A DNA stretch of 64,000 bases, taken from contig JACJYA010000012.1 in assembly GCA_020636315.1 (NCBI GenBank), positions 214,360-278,359 of the forward strand, written 5' to 3'. The notes beneath the pieces were generated by a model. That model was not told where the DNA came from. It saw only the letters and a list, made by a program, of their open reading frames with translations, and did no database searches. The translations under genes and the position numbers were made by a program. Source of the DNA: Lewinellaceae bacterium. GTDB taxonomy: Bacteria; Bacteroidota; Bacteroidia; Chitinophagales; Saprospiraceae. Positions 45,499 to 54,716 of this stretch are shown one piece after another. Position 1 is the stretch's first letter. Each line of letters opens with the position of its first letter.

Positions 45499-47169
45499 AT
45501 GCGATTATTCAATCTTAGCTTTCTTGTCCTGGCCACTTTTTTCGTCGTTTCCTGCGGAAGCGGGGCAGGAGAGGAACAAACTGAAGAAACCTGGATGGCA
45601 GACTCCCTGATCGTGGACATCGGCCAGCGCCTGGCCAAGTACGTGCCGGTCCGTTTGACAACTGATGTGAATCTACTCACTGACAAACAAAAACAGATGA
45701 TCCCGGTGCTTATAGAGGCCGGTAAGATCATGGATGAACTGTTCTGGTACGAAGCTTATGGCCATAAAGACAGCCTTATGGAAGCGCTTACCAATGAAAG
45801 CCTCAGGCGTTATGTAACCATCAATTACGGCCCCTGGGACCGCCTGGAGGGCAACGAGCCCTTCATTTATGGTGTCGGCCCCAAACCGGCAGGCGCCAAC
45901 TTTTACCCTACGGATATGAGCAAGGAAGAATTCGAGGCGGCGGCCCTGGAAGGCAAATCCGCCCTTTATACCTTCCTGAGGCGGGATGAGGCAGGCGGCC
46001 TGATGACGGTTCCCTATCACGAACAGTTTGCCGGACAGGTGGAAAAGGCTGCTGGCCTGCTCCGGCAGGCGGCAGCTCTTGCCGACAACGATGCCCTGAA
46101 AAAATACCTGAATATGCGGGCGGAGGCTTTGTTGTCAGACGACTATCAGGCCAGCGACATGGCCTGGCTGGACATGAAAGACAATCAGATCGATGTGGTC
46201 ATCGGGCCGATCGAAACGTATGAGGACCAGCTGTATGGCGCCAAGGCGGCTCATGAATGCTACGTTCTGGTAAAAGATATGGACTGGAGCCAGCGCCTTG
46301 ACAAATACGCTGCCTTCCTCCCCGAACTGCAAAAAGGGCTGCCTGTGTCGGCGGAATATAAAACGGAGGAGCCCGGCAGCGACGCCCAGCTCAATGCCTA
46401 TGACGTGGTGTATTACGCCGGTGATTGCAATGCCGGCAGCAAGACTATTGCCATCAACCTGCCAAATGATGAGGAAGTGCAACTGCAGAAAGGCACTCGC
46501 CGCCTGCAGCTGAAGAATGCTATGCGCGCCAAGTTCGACAAGATACTGGTGCCCATTGCTGACGTGCTGATCGCTGAGGGCCAGCGCCAGCACATCACTT
46601 TTGACGCCTTTTTTGCCAATACCATGTTCCACGAAGTGGCTCACGGCCTGGGCATAAAGAATACCATCAACGGCAAAGGTACGGTGAGAGAAGCGCTTAA
46701 GGAACACGCTTCCGCTCTCGAAGAAGGCAAAGCCGACATTCTCGGCCTGTACATGATCAAGCAGCTACACGATAAAGGCGAGCTGGAAGGCGACCTGAAG
46801 GATTTCTACACCACTTTTATGGCCGGTATATTCCGTTCCGTCCGCTTCGGTGCGTCCAGTGCTCATGGCAAGGCCAATATGATCCGCTTCAATTACTTCG
46901 CCGAAAAGGGAGCATTTGAGCGGGATCCTGAATCCGGTGTTTACCGGGTGAATTACGACAAACTGGAGCAGGCCGCCGCTTCCCTGTCAGAACTGATCTT
47001 AACGCTTCAGGGCGATGGCGATTACGATGGTGTTGCTCAACTGGTGGCCGACAAAGGCAAGATCGGAGAGCAACTGCAGGCCGACCTCGACCGCCTGTCA
47101 GCAGCATCCATACCGGTGGATGTGGTCTTTGAACAGGGCGTTGATGTCCTCGGGCTGGAAGATTTGTGA
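45499..47169 (+). CDS. M49-type zinc peptidase (dipeptidyl peptidase III-like), lipoprotein
   Basis: A 556-residue predicted zinc peptidase. The lipobox VVSC after a hydrophobic start places it as a lipoprotein. The core motif FHEVAHGLG near residue 375 together with the downstream EEGKAD near 410 matches the two zinc-binding segments of the M49 family. The first is HEXXH instead of the HEXXGH of classical dipeptidyl peptidase III, as in the bacterial and plant short-motif branch. The family removes dipeptides from oligopeptide N-termini; exact activity of this variant is uncertain. It is preceded by the 45003-45498 spacer and stands alone on the plus strand. Confidence 0.85.
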   Translation: MRLFNLSFLVLATFFVVSCGSGAGEEQTEETWMADSLIVDIGQRLAKYVPVRLTTDVNLLTDKQKQMIPVLIEAGKIMDELFWYEAYGHKDSLMEALTNESLRRYVTINYGPWDRLEGNEPFIYGVGPKPAGANFYPTDMSKEEFEAAALEGKSALYTFLRRDEAGGLMTVPYHEQFAGQVEKAAGLLRQAAALADNDALKKYLNMRAEALLSDDYQASDMAWLDMKDNQIDVVIGPIETYEDQLYGAKAAHECYVLVKDMDWSQRLDKYAAFLPELQKGLPVSAEYKTEEPGSDAQLNAYDVVYYAGDCNAGSKTIAINLPNDEEVQLQKGTRRLQLKNAMRAKFDKILVPIADVLIAEGQRQHITFDAFFANTMFHEVAHGLGIKNTINGKGTVREALKEHASALEEGKADILGLYMIKQLHDKGELEGDLKDFYTTFMAGIFRSVRFGASSAHGKANMIRFNYFAEKGAFERDPESGVYRVNYDKLEQAAASLSELILTLQGDGDYDGVAQLVADKGKIGEQLQADLDRLSAASIPVDVVFEQGVDVLGLEDL

Positions 47170-47227
47170 GTTGCCGGTTGCGGGTTGCGAGTTGCCAGGC
47201 TCAGTCGGCATTTGTAACCCGCAACCC
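47169..47227. repeat. Tandem-repeat hairpin GTTGCGG type
   Basis: Left arm GGTTGCGGGTTG (47176-47187) pairs with the right arm near AACCCGCAACC (47216-47226). It begins at the stop of the M49 gene. The rest of the 349-bp spacer to 47518 has only the promoter-like box at 47377. Confidence 0.5.
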
Positions 47228-47376
47228 ATTCATTATCAGCTTGAAGTGGCTTTCCCCCCTTTTCCTCGCTGTTAATGACAAATCAGGAGGCCTCGCATTT
47301 CGCACCTTTTGTGAAATCCGGCGCCCTATCGGCAATTTTATATCACCTCAACATGACATTTTGCTTTTGAAATCCT

Positions 47377-47384
47377 TACCTTTG
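47377..47384 (+). promoter_or_regulatory. Promoter -7 box TACCTTTG
   Basis: It fits TAnnTTTG exactly and lies about 135 bp before the serine protease start. The -33 side is weak (no clear TTTG at the expected spacing). Confidence 0.35.
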
Positions 47385-47518
47385 TTGTTTGCTGCATCAA
47401 TTGAGAAACCTTTAGTCCTGCTCTTACAACCTGCCTGTACCGGCGCACACCGGATATCATGGGTGTGTTGCTGTTCTTAAAGCACCCGGCCCTTTTGTTC
47501 CAAACAAATGATGATCCT

Positions 47519-49477
47519 ATGAGGCGTTTTCAACATGTCACTTTACTATCGGTAATCGCTTTTCTTATCTCCTGTTTTTCCCTTGCCGCTCAGCAAAGCT
47601 CGGGGGGCATCCCTACGGGTTTATCGGATGGCTTCAGAGAGGCATACGGTGATAAGCCGCTGCCGGTAGAAAAAGCTCCCCGCCTGAACCTGAAGAAAAT
47701 CCGTGAGGAGGACGAAAAGCATACCGGAGTACCTCGCTTCGCCGCGCCGCTGGAAGTGAATTATACCCTGGAAAACTCCGGCGTCTGGACTGAACTGGAG
47801 GACGGGAGCCTTCTGTGGCGCCTGAAGGTTCGTTCGGAAGGAGCTCTTGCCCTGGCCGCTTTTTACAAAAGCCTCTATCTGCCTCCCGGCTCAAAACTTT
47901 TCATGTACAGCGAAGATGGAAAGCAGGTTCTGGGGGCTTATACTTTTCGGAACAACCGCCCCTCCGGGCAATTCATGACGGGGTTTGTCAGGGGAGAAAC
48001 AGCAGTGATTGAATATTATGAACCGGCATCGGCGAGAGGGCAGGGGGAGTTGCAGATATTCCGCATTGACCATGCTTATCAAAAAGATAATTTCCGAGCT
48101 GCCGAACAGGAGCTGGAAAATGCTTCACTGCTTACCCTGGGCTTTGGTGCTTCCCGGCCCTGCAACAAAAATGCCAACTGCCCGGAGGGGGATCCCTGGG
48201 AGGATCAGAAGAGGAGCGCCTGCCGCATCATTATGGCCCTGGAGGAAGGAACGGGCTACTGCAGCGGAACGCTGGTCAACAATACCGCTGAGGACGGCAC
48301 ACCTTATGTTCTGAGTGCCTTTCACTGCCAGGACGGCTACACGCCCATTTATGACCTGTGGCGGTTTGACTTTTCTTATCAATCTACGGGGTGCGCCAAT
48401 CCTGATGCTGAACCTGCGCCCAACTCCATCCTGGGGTGTGTTTACCGGGCGGGCAGGCAGCAGAACGACTTTTTGCTCCTGGAAAGCACCACGGTGATCC
48501 CCCCCGCCTATAACGTTCATTTCAGTGGCTGGAGCCGACTGGCGCCTGCCCCACAGAGCGGAGTGATCTTTCACCATCCCAGTGGGGACATAAAGAAAGT
48601 GGCTTTATACCAACAGGCTTCCATTTACGGAGGAGTACTGGTGTGGAGCCCTACGGTTTCTACCCCTGCTAACCACCACTTCCAGGTGGAATACAGCGTA
48701 GGAACTTTTGAGCCCGGTTCGTCCGGCAGCGGCCTATTTGACCAGAATGGCCATGTGGTGGGCCAGTTGCACGGCGGATTGAATGACGATTGCGGGCAGA
48801 CGACCGGCTTCTTTGGCCGTTTCAGCCTTTCCTGGGATGAGGGCGGGACTCCGGATGCCCGCCTGATGGATTGGCTGGACCCCCTGGGGCTGGATGTGGA
48901 CACGCTGGGTGGCATAGACCAACCTCCATTGGGTTCCGGCAGTATTTCGGGAATTATTGTCAATGAGGCGGGGCTGCCGGTGGCGGGAGTATCCGTGGCG
49001 CTCTCCGGCCCGGTGGATCAGACAACCACGACCGGAGCAGATGGCATGTACCAGTTTGACGGTATTCCCCTGGGAGATCCTGTGGCCCTGGCCCTGGCAA
49101 AGGACGACAATTTTCAGAACGGCCTCTCGACCCTCGACCTGGTCTTCATTACCAAACACATCCTCGGGCTGGACCCGCTCGACACACCTATAAAAATGAT
49201 GGCTGCCGATGTGAATGGCTCCGGCAGCCTCACCACCCTGGACCAGATCGGTATCCGGAAGGTCATTCTGGGCATCGACCTGGAATTCAGCGGGCGCCCC
49301 GCCTGGCAGTTCTTTCCGGCTGACTATATCTTTTCCAACCCCGCCAACCCTTATCTGGATGTGATACCTGCTGTTTTCGTAATCAACAACTTCACGGAAG
49401 ACATCACGGATATGGACTTTATCGGTGTCAAATCCGGTGATATTGATGACAGTGCGGATACGGGTAGCGGGCCGTGA
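47519..49477 (+). CDS. Secreted trypsin-like serine protease with CarboxypepD_reg and dockerin-like modules
   Basis: About 652 residues when started at MRRFQHVTLL (47519), which yields a good signal peptide (ending SLAAQ). The chymotrypsin-fold protease part spans about 180-460 with the catalytic His in LSAFHCQDG, a likely Asp in QNDFLLLE, and the Ser in EPGSSGSGLFDQNGHVVGQL; a lysyl- or arginyl-endopeptidase-type enzyme is likely. Then follow a CarboxypepD_reg-like beta-sandwich (about 480-545, GSISGIIVNEAGLPVAGV) and a dockerin-like EF-hand pair (NGLSTLDLVFITKHILG and ADVNGSGSLTTLDQIGIRK). There is no T9SS sorting domain at the end. No cohesin is visible, so the dockerin-like pair is probably a calcium-stabilised module only. 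Confidence 0.88.
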   Translation: MRRFQHVTLLSVIAFLISCFSLAAQQSSGGIPTGLSDGFREAYGDKPLPVEKAPRLNLKKIREEDEKHTGVPRFAAPLEVNYTLENSGVWTELEDGSLLWRLKVRSEGALALAAFYKSLYLPPGSKLFMYSEDGKQVLGAYTFRNNRPSGQFMTGFVRGETAVIEYYEPASARGQGELQIFRIDHAYQKDNFRAAEQELENASLLTLGFGASRPCNKNANCPEGDPWEDQKRSACRIIMALEEGTGYCSGTLVNNTAEDGTPYVLSAFHCQDGYTPIYDLWRFDFSYQSTGCANPDAEPAPNSILGCVYRAGRQQNDFLLLESTTVIPPAYNVHFSGWSRLAPAPQSGVIFHHPSGDIKKVALYQQASIYGGVLVWSPTVSTPANHHFQVEYSVGTFEPGSSGSGLFDQNGHVVGQLHGGLNDDCGQTTGFFGRFSLSWDEGGTPDARLMDWLDPLGLDVDTLGGIDQPPLGSGSISGIIVNEAGLPVAGVSVALSGPVDQTTTTGADGMYQFDGIPLGDPVALALAKDDNFQNGLSTLDLVFITKHILGLDPLDTPIKMMAADVNGSGSLTTLDQIGIRKVILGIDLEFSGRPAWQFFPADYIFSNPANPYLDVIPAVFVINNFTEDITDMDFIGVKSGDIDDSADTGSGP

Positions 49478-49539
49478 TTCGTGATTCGTGTAATCGTGAG
49501 CCGTACCCGAATCCCGAACCCCGAACCCCGAATCACGAA
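49475..49539. repeat. Tandem-repeat hairpin TGATTCG between convergent genes
   Basis: Left arm (GATTCGTGATTCGTG, 49476-49490) and right arm (CGAATCACGAA, 49529-49539) are complementary. The arms contain the stop codons of both flanking genes, in each case followed by TTCG. Confidence 0.6.
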
Positions 49540-49706
49540 CTACCTTTCAACTCATCGATCCTCTTCTGGATTTCCTCGGCTTCCGCCACTTTGGCGGAGT
49601 AGGATTTGATGTCTCCACTGCGCTGAATGCGCATGGCTTCTTCCATCAGTTTGAGGTATTGCCTTTCCAGTTTTTTGACCGGGTCTTTTTTGAATAATCC
49701 GAACAT
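49533..49706 (-). CDS. DUF6435-type small protein
   Basis: A 57-residue protein starting at MFGLFKKDPVKKLE (49706) and predicted to be one amphipathic, mostly helical hairpin rich in Lys, Glu and Arg (YLKLMEEAMRIQRSGDI, then AEAEEIQKRIDE). It resembles the short DUF6435 proteins found in many Bacteroidota and proteobacteria; function unknown. A longer in-frame reading from 49808 adds 34 residues with no family resemblance. The stop codon is part of the tandem-repeat hairpin at 49475-49539. Confidence 0.75.
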   Translation of the reverse strand: MFGLFKKDPVKKLERQYLKLMEEAMRIQRSGDIKSYSAKVAEAEEIQKRIDELKGSS

Positions 49707-49928
49707 ATTTGGTGGGAGTTTTTGGTTCGGATGGGTAACAAGAGGGGAGGAGGAATGTTTATGGAAATGGTGTTGATGAAGGGATATCATCCTGCAAGGT
49801 AAAGACAACCTATACTAAAACCAACCATGTATTCTGAAATAGAACTGGGCAATGACCTGGTATGAGGATGCGAAAAATAACTTGAGAAAAATTTGGTGAT
49901 GGGACAGAATAATCATTAGTAATCCGGA

Positions 49929-49980
49929 AAAAACAACCTCTCCAATTTGCAAAAATCTCAAAAGAGAAGAGGTTGTTTTT
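49929..49980 (-). terminator. Terminator downstream of sucC
   Basis: Thirteen-base perfect arms (AAAAACAACCTCT at 49929-49941, complement at 49968-49980) make a stem whose minus-strand right half ends in a T run (GGTTGTTTTTTCC). It can work in both directions. It follows the repeat element 49985-50158 that separates it from the sucC stop. Confidence 0.6.
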
Positions 49981-49984
49981 CCCT

Positions 49985-50158
49985 AGAGCTTGTCCAAAAT
50001 TCCATGATTGAGGGAAAGCGAGCAAATTTCATTCTGAACGAGGCGAAAAACGCAGGCGATGCCAAAGCATCGGCGTCCCGATGTCTATCGGGATTTAACG
50101 AAGTGCAGGATGAAATTTGCCGCTTGCAGCCAATTGATGGAAATTTGGACAAGTTCTT
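49985..50158 (+). repeat. 174-bp inverted-repeat element, copy 2
   Basis: Imperfect ends (AGAGCTTGTCCAAAATTCCAT at 49985 with a near-complement ending at 50158) enclose an inner inverted pair built from GCAAATTTCATTCTGAAC and its near-complement. A small central hairpin (CCCGATGTCTATCGGG) lies in the middle. It shares GAGCAAAT, ATTCTGAACGAGGCG and AACGAAGTGCAG, in the same order and strand, with the element at 43829-43994. Like that copy it abuts the 3' end of a minus-strand gene (sucC, 26 bp away). Confidence 0.75.
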
Positions 50159-50184
50159 TAGCGTTTTGGCTGGAGAGCCTTATT

Positions 50185-51390
<1,206 letters not shown>

Positions 51391-51653
51391 CGTTTTGTGT
51401 AAGGTTGGTGAAGAAACGCCCCAAAAGTAATGGATTTTTGATTGCCTTCTAAATTTTTGCCGCTGGAAATAGGAAGGTTTTGGGGCTTGACTTTGGCCAT
51501 TGCAGCCGGCCTTGCCATTTCACTGCATAACTTAACCTGAGCGCTTTCATTCAAAAGCATTACCATGCCAACCGCGAATAGCTGATTGCAAATAGCATAG
51601 TTTTCGCGAATTTTCGCTAAATTGTTTATTTTGTGCAAGTTAAAATTCTTCGC

Positions 51654-52568
51654 ATGGCAGACATCATTCACTATGCCATTCCCGGCTTCATATTATTATT
51701 GCTCGTTGAAGTGGGAATTGCAGTAAAGGAGAACAAGGACTGGTTTGAGGCCAGAGATACCTTCAGCAGCCTGGCTATGGGGATCGGTAATGTTATTATC
51801 GGGCTTTTTACAAAGGGCGTTGTCCTGGCGGCGATGGCATTCGTCTATCAGTTCAGGATATTTGAAATCGGCTTTCAATGGTGGGCGTGGCTTCTGTTGG
51901 TTTTTGCCGAGGACTTCACCTATTACTGGTACCATCGCGTCAGTCACAGCAGCCGATATTTCTGGGCTTCCCATGTAGTGCACCATTCTTCCCGGCGTTA
52001 CAACCTGGGTACCGCCCTGCGTCAAACCTGGACCGGGGAGATCGCCGGCGGTTTCCTCTTCTGGCTGTGGCTGCCTCTGCTGGGTTTTCACCCTTCGATG
52101 GTTTTCACTATGCAGGCCATCAGCCTGTTGTATCAGTTTTGGATCCATACCGAAGCCATCAGCAAGATGCCTTATGCCTTTGAACTGGTTTTCAACACGC
52201 CTTCCCACCACCGGGTCCATCATTCTTCTGACATCAAGTACCTGGATAAAAACCACGCCGGTATTTTTATCATCTGGGACCGGTTCTTCGGCACTTTCCA
52301 GGAAGAGGAAGAACATCCGGTTTACGGGCTGACCAAAAACATCAGTACGTACAATCCATTGCGTATTGCCTTTCATGAATGGGCAGCCATGCTCCGTGAC
52401 CTCGGCCGGGCTCCCTCCTGGCGGGCGGCTTTCGGTTACCTCTTCGGCCCTCCTGGCTGGAGCCATGATGGATCCAGATTGACTACCGCACAGCTGCGGG
52501 AAAAGTTCAGGAAAAGCACCGCAGTAGAGAAGAATCCTGTAAAGGGAGAAATAAAACAACCCGTTTGA
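51654..52568 (+). CDS. Sterol desaturase / fatty-acid hydroxylase family membrane protein
   Basis: A 304-residue integral membrane di-iron enzyme when started at MADIIHYAIPG (51654); a longer reading from 51633 lacks a usual start codon. Four or so membrane segments lie in the first 190 residues. The three histidine clusters that bind the irons are all present: HRVSHSSRYFWASHVVHHSS (HxxxH and HxxHH) near 105-120 and NTPSHHRVHHSSDIKYLDKN near 195. The substrate may be a fatty acid, carotenoid or sterol-like lipid. The C-terminal 65 residues match the pseudogene fragment at 8075-8269. Its stop overlaps the next start (TGATG), which suggests a two-gene operon. Confidence 0.92.
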   Translation: MADIIHYAIPGFILLLLVEVGIAVKENKDWFEARDTFSSLAMGIGNVIIGLFTKGVVLAAMAFVYQFRIFEIGFQWWAWLLLVFAEDFTYYWYHRVSHSSRYFWASHVVHHSSRRYNLGTALRQTWTGEIAGGFLFWLWLPLLGFHPSMVFTMQAISLLYQFWIHTEAISKMPYAFELVFNTPSHHRVHHSSDIKYLDKNHAGIFIIWDRFFGTFQEEEEHPVYGLTKNISTYNPLRIAFHEWAAMLRDLGRAPSWRAAFGYLFGPPGWSHDGSRLTTAQLREKFRKSTAVEKNPVKGEIKQPV

Positions 52569-53089
52569 TGGATACCGAACGCAAAGCCATTCCCGTTTTC
52601 GATGCTGAAGCGCCGGGGTTGCTCAGTTTGATCAGGAACCTGAGCACTCCCTGGAAGATGCGCCTTTACTTCCTTCGCCGTCTTCCTTCCTGCTGGTTCT
52701 GGGGGGTGCGTATTTCAGAGATAGCAACTGATCGGTGCAGGGTGACCATTCCCTATAGCTGGCGTACGCAAAATCCATTCCGCTCTATATACTTTGCCGC
52801 CCTGGCCGGCGCTGCTGAATTGTCAACTGGGGCATTGGCCCTGATTGCCCTCCATGGCCGCGGGCGCATCTCTATGCTGATCACCGGCATCGAAGGCCAG
52901 TTCACCAAAAAAGCCAACACCCTGACTACTTTCACCTGTGAGCACGGTGAGGCTATCCTGGAAACTGTACAAAACGCAATTGATAAGAGAAAGGGACAAA
53001 CCGTACGGGTACTTACCATTGGCACCAATGAGGCGGGAGAAGAGGTTTGCCGTTTCTGGCTGACGTGGTCGTTTAAGGTTAAATCGTGA
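52568..53089 (+). CDS. DUF4442 hotdog-fold (thioesterase-like) protein
   Basis: A 173-residue protein whose ATG overlaps the hydroxylase stop codon. It matches the DUF4442 pattern, a hotdog-fold family related to PaaI-type acyl-CoA thioesterases: WKMRLYFLRRLP at the start, the central IPYSWRTQNPFRSIYFAALA with the NPF..IYF motif of the family, and a closing strand (VCRFWLTWSFKVK). It is cytoplasmic and probably acts on an acyl thioester. Coupling to a lipid hydroxylase makes a lipid-modifying role likely but is not proven. Confidence 0.87.
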   Translation: MDTERKAIPVFDAEAPGLLSLIRNLSTPWKMRLYFLRRLPSCWFWGVRISEIATDRCRVTIPYSWRTQNPFRSIYFAALAGAAELSTGALALIALHGRGRISMLITGIEGQFTKKANTLTTFTCEHGEAILETVQNAIDKRKGQTVRVLTIGTNEAGEEVCRFWLTWSFKVKS

Positions 53090-53133
53090 GATCGAGGTGC
53101 AATACCTTGGAGACGAATCCCCGATTTAACGAA

Positions 53134-54690
53134 TCAACGAATAACGAACCGCTCCAGAGCTCTTCCTTCTTCATTTTCCACCCAGGCGAAATACATACCC
53201 GGTGCTAAACCGTCCGTACCTATGGAAAACTGGTTGCTACCAGTTTGCACGGCCAGCTGTTGGTTTCGGAGTAGTTGTCCGGTAGCGGCCAGCAGTTTCA
53301 ATTGGGCGGAGAAGGTTTTTTTCGATTCAAATTCGAGCAGTACAGATTGTCCGGGGGATGTCAGGGAGGGCATAAGCCGAATAGCTGTAATGGATGCGAT
53401 GTTGTTGACAGCACTGAGCTGAGCGGTTCTGAAACGCATGTTTGCCGTTTCGGGATTGCAGAAGGAGTGGCTGTTATAGCCCCTGACCCTCCAGTAATAA
53501 TTGCGGTCGATGGTGAGAGCTTCCGGTAAGGTGATAGAGTTGGTGGTAATGATGTAATTAGTAGCCAGAGAGCCGGTAAAACTGGGCACCGGGCTGACCT
53601 GAACCAGATAGTGGGTGGCATTTTCCAATGGTTCCCACTCCAGATAAATGTTATCGAACTGGACTAGCTCATCCTCCTGAGGGAATACAATGGTGACAGG
53701 GTTGGAACTAACCGGAGGTAAAGGAGTCTGGTTGTACAGGTAATCGGCTTTTTCCTCATAGAGGTTGGCGCGCATGGCGGCGATCTGTTCAGGTGTGAAC
53801 CGGGACTGGCATGCATCGTTGGCGTACCCCATGATCAGGCTTCCGTCAGAGCGGAATTTGGCGCCGGTGGGGTCCGTTTGTTCCTGAGGGCTTTCGCCGT
53901 CGATGTTACAGTTCCACCGTTGAGCAATGTAGTCCGGGCTTGTGTCGCAGAAGCCGTCAGCGGCGACCTGGCAGTTGCTTCCGTCAACCAATTCCACCAG
54001 GGCAGTATCTATAATGAGCGTATCAATGATCAGGGTATCTTTGAAGTAGGTGTAATCGTAAGTTACCGTCAGGGGGGCGGGGTCGCTGAAATTGTGCCCG
54101 ACGCTTCCATCGTAGCTGACGCCGCCTTCCCAACCGAGGAAGGGATGTTGTACGGAAAGGTTATGGCCGATCTCGTGCGCCCAGGTATGGTCGGACGCCC
54201 CGGCGCAACCCTTTCTCATGGCAATGCCGGCGTAGGGAAGGTTATATCCGCAATTGCCGGCCGGGTTGGAGACGAAATAGGTGTTTATCGTATGCTCAAC
54301 GTTGTTGAGGAACATCATCTCGGCGCCTTCCAGGACAGTTTCGTGGTCGTTCCAGGCGCTATTGGGCAGGTAATTGATATCCCCTTCGATGAAAAACTGA
54401 ATGTTGGCCTCCTCATAATCGGAATTAAGCCGGCACAAGACGTCCAGCAACTGAGCCTGGCTGAAATATCCGCTTCCGTTATCCTGCCCTACCAGATGAA
54501 TGGTCAGCGGGACATAAAGGGTGGTGTCCACGCTCCGGAAATGGGCCTGCGGGTTCTGCTGGTACTTCTTCAGCCACTCGGACTTGCCGGGAGGAGTGCC
54601 GCAGGGGTTTATCTCCGCCCTGGGCGCCTGTGCCTGTAATAACTGAGATATTCCTAGAAAAAACGCAAAAATTAGTACAGATCTCGCCAT
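53134..54690 (-). CDS. Secreted M43 zinc metallopeptidase with T9SS sorting domain (array member 1)
   Basis: A 518-residue cytophagalysin-like (M43) metzincin. Signal peptide 1-20 (ending LLQAQ). The zinc motif HEIGHNLSVQHPF near residue 170 is HEXXHxxxxxH, and the Met-turn is in SLIMGYAND near 285. It continues with a fibronectin-III-like domain (about 325-415; YYWRVRGYNSHSF) and a sorting domain of about 80 residues that ends in GLAPGMYFAWVENEEG. It has the most complete arrangement of the four paralogs here, and an internal tyrosine-rich insert near 215-235 with a duplicated LIIDT unit. It is exported by T9SS and probably surface-attached or released; substrates are unknown. Confidence 0.93.
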   Translation of the reverse strand: MARSVLIFAFFLGISQLLQAQAPRAEINPCGTPPGKSEWLKKYQQNPQAHFRSVDTTLYVPLTIHLVGQDNGSGYFSQAQLLDVLCRLNSDYEEANIQFFIEGDINYLPNSAWNDHETVLEGAEMMFLNNVEHTINTYFVSNPAGNCGYNLPYAGIAMRKGCAGASDHTWAHEIGHNLSVQHPFLGWEGGVSYDGSVGHNFSDPAPLTVTYDYTYFKDTLIIDTLIIDTALVELVDGSNCQVAADGFCDTSPDYIAQRWNCNIDGESPQEQTDPTGAKFRSDGSLIMGYANDACQSRFTPEQIAAMRANLYEEKADYLYNQTPLPPVSSNPVTIVFPQEDELVQFDNIYLEWEPLENATHYLVQVSPVPSFTGSLATNYIITTNSITLPEALTIDRNYYWRVRGYNSHSFCNPETANMRFRTAQLSAVNNIASITAIRLMPSLTSPGQSVLLEFESKKTFSAQLKLLAATGQLLRNQQLAVQTGSNQFSIGTDGLAPGMYFAWVENEEGRALERFVIR

Positions 54691-54716
54691 TATACAGTCT
54701 GTTAATCCTGTGTCCG

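Noticed and set aside
47519..49477. Dockerin-like domain taken as evidence of a cellulosome
   Set aside because: No cohesin or scaffoldin is visible, and single dockerin-like EF-hand pairs are common in proteins of this phylum.
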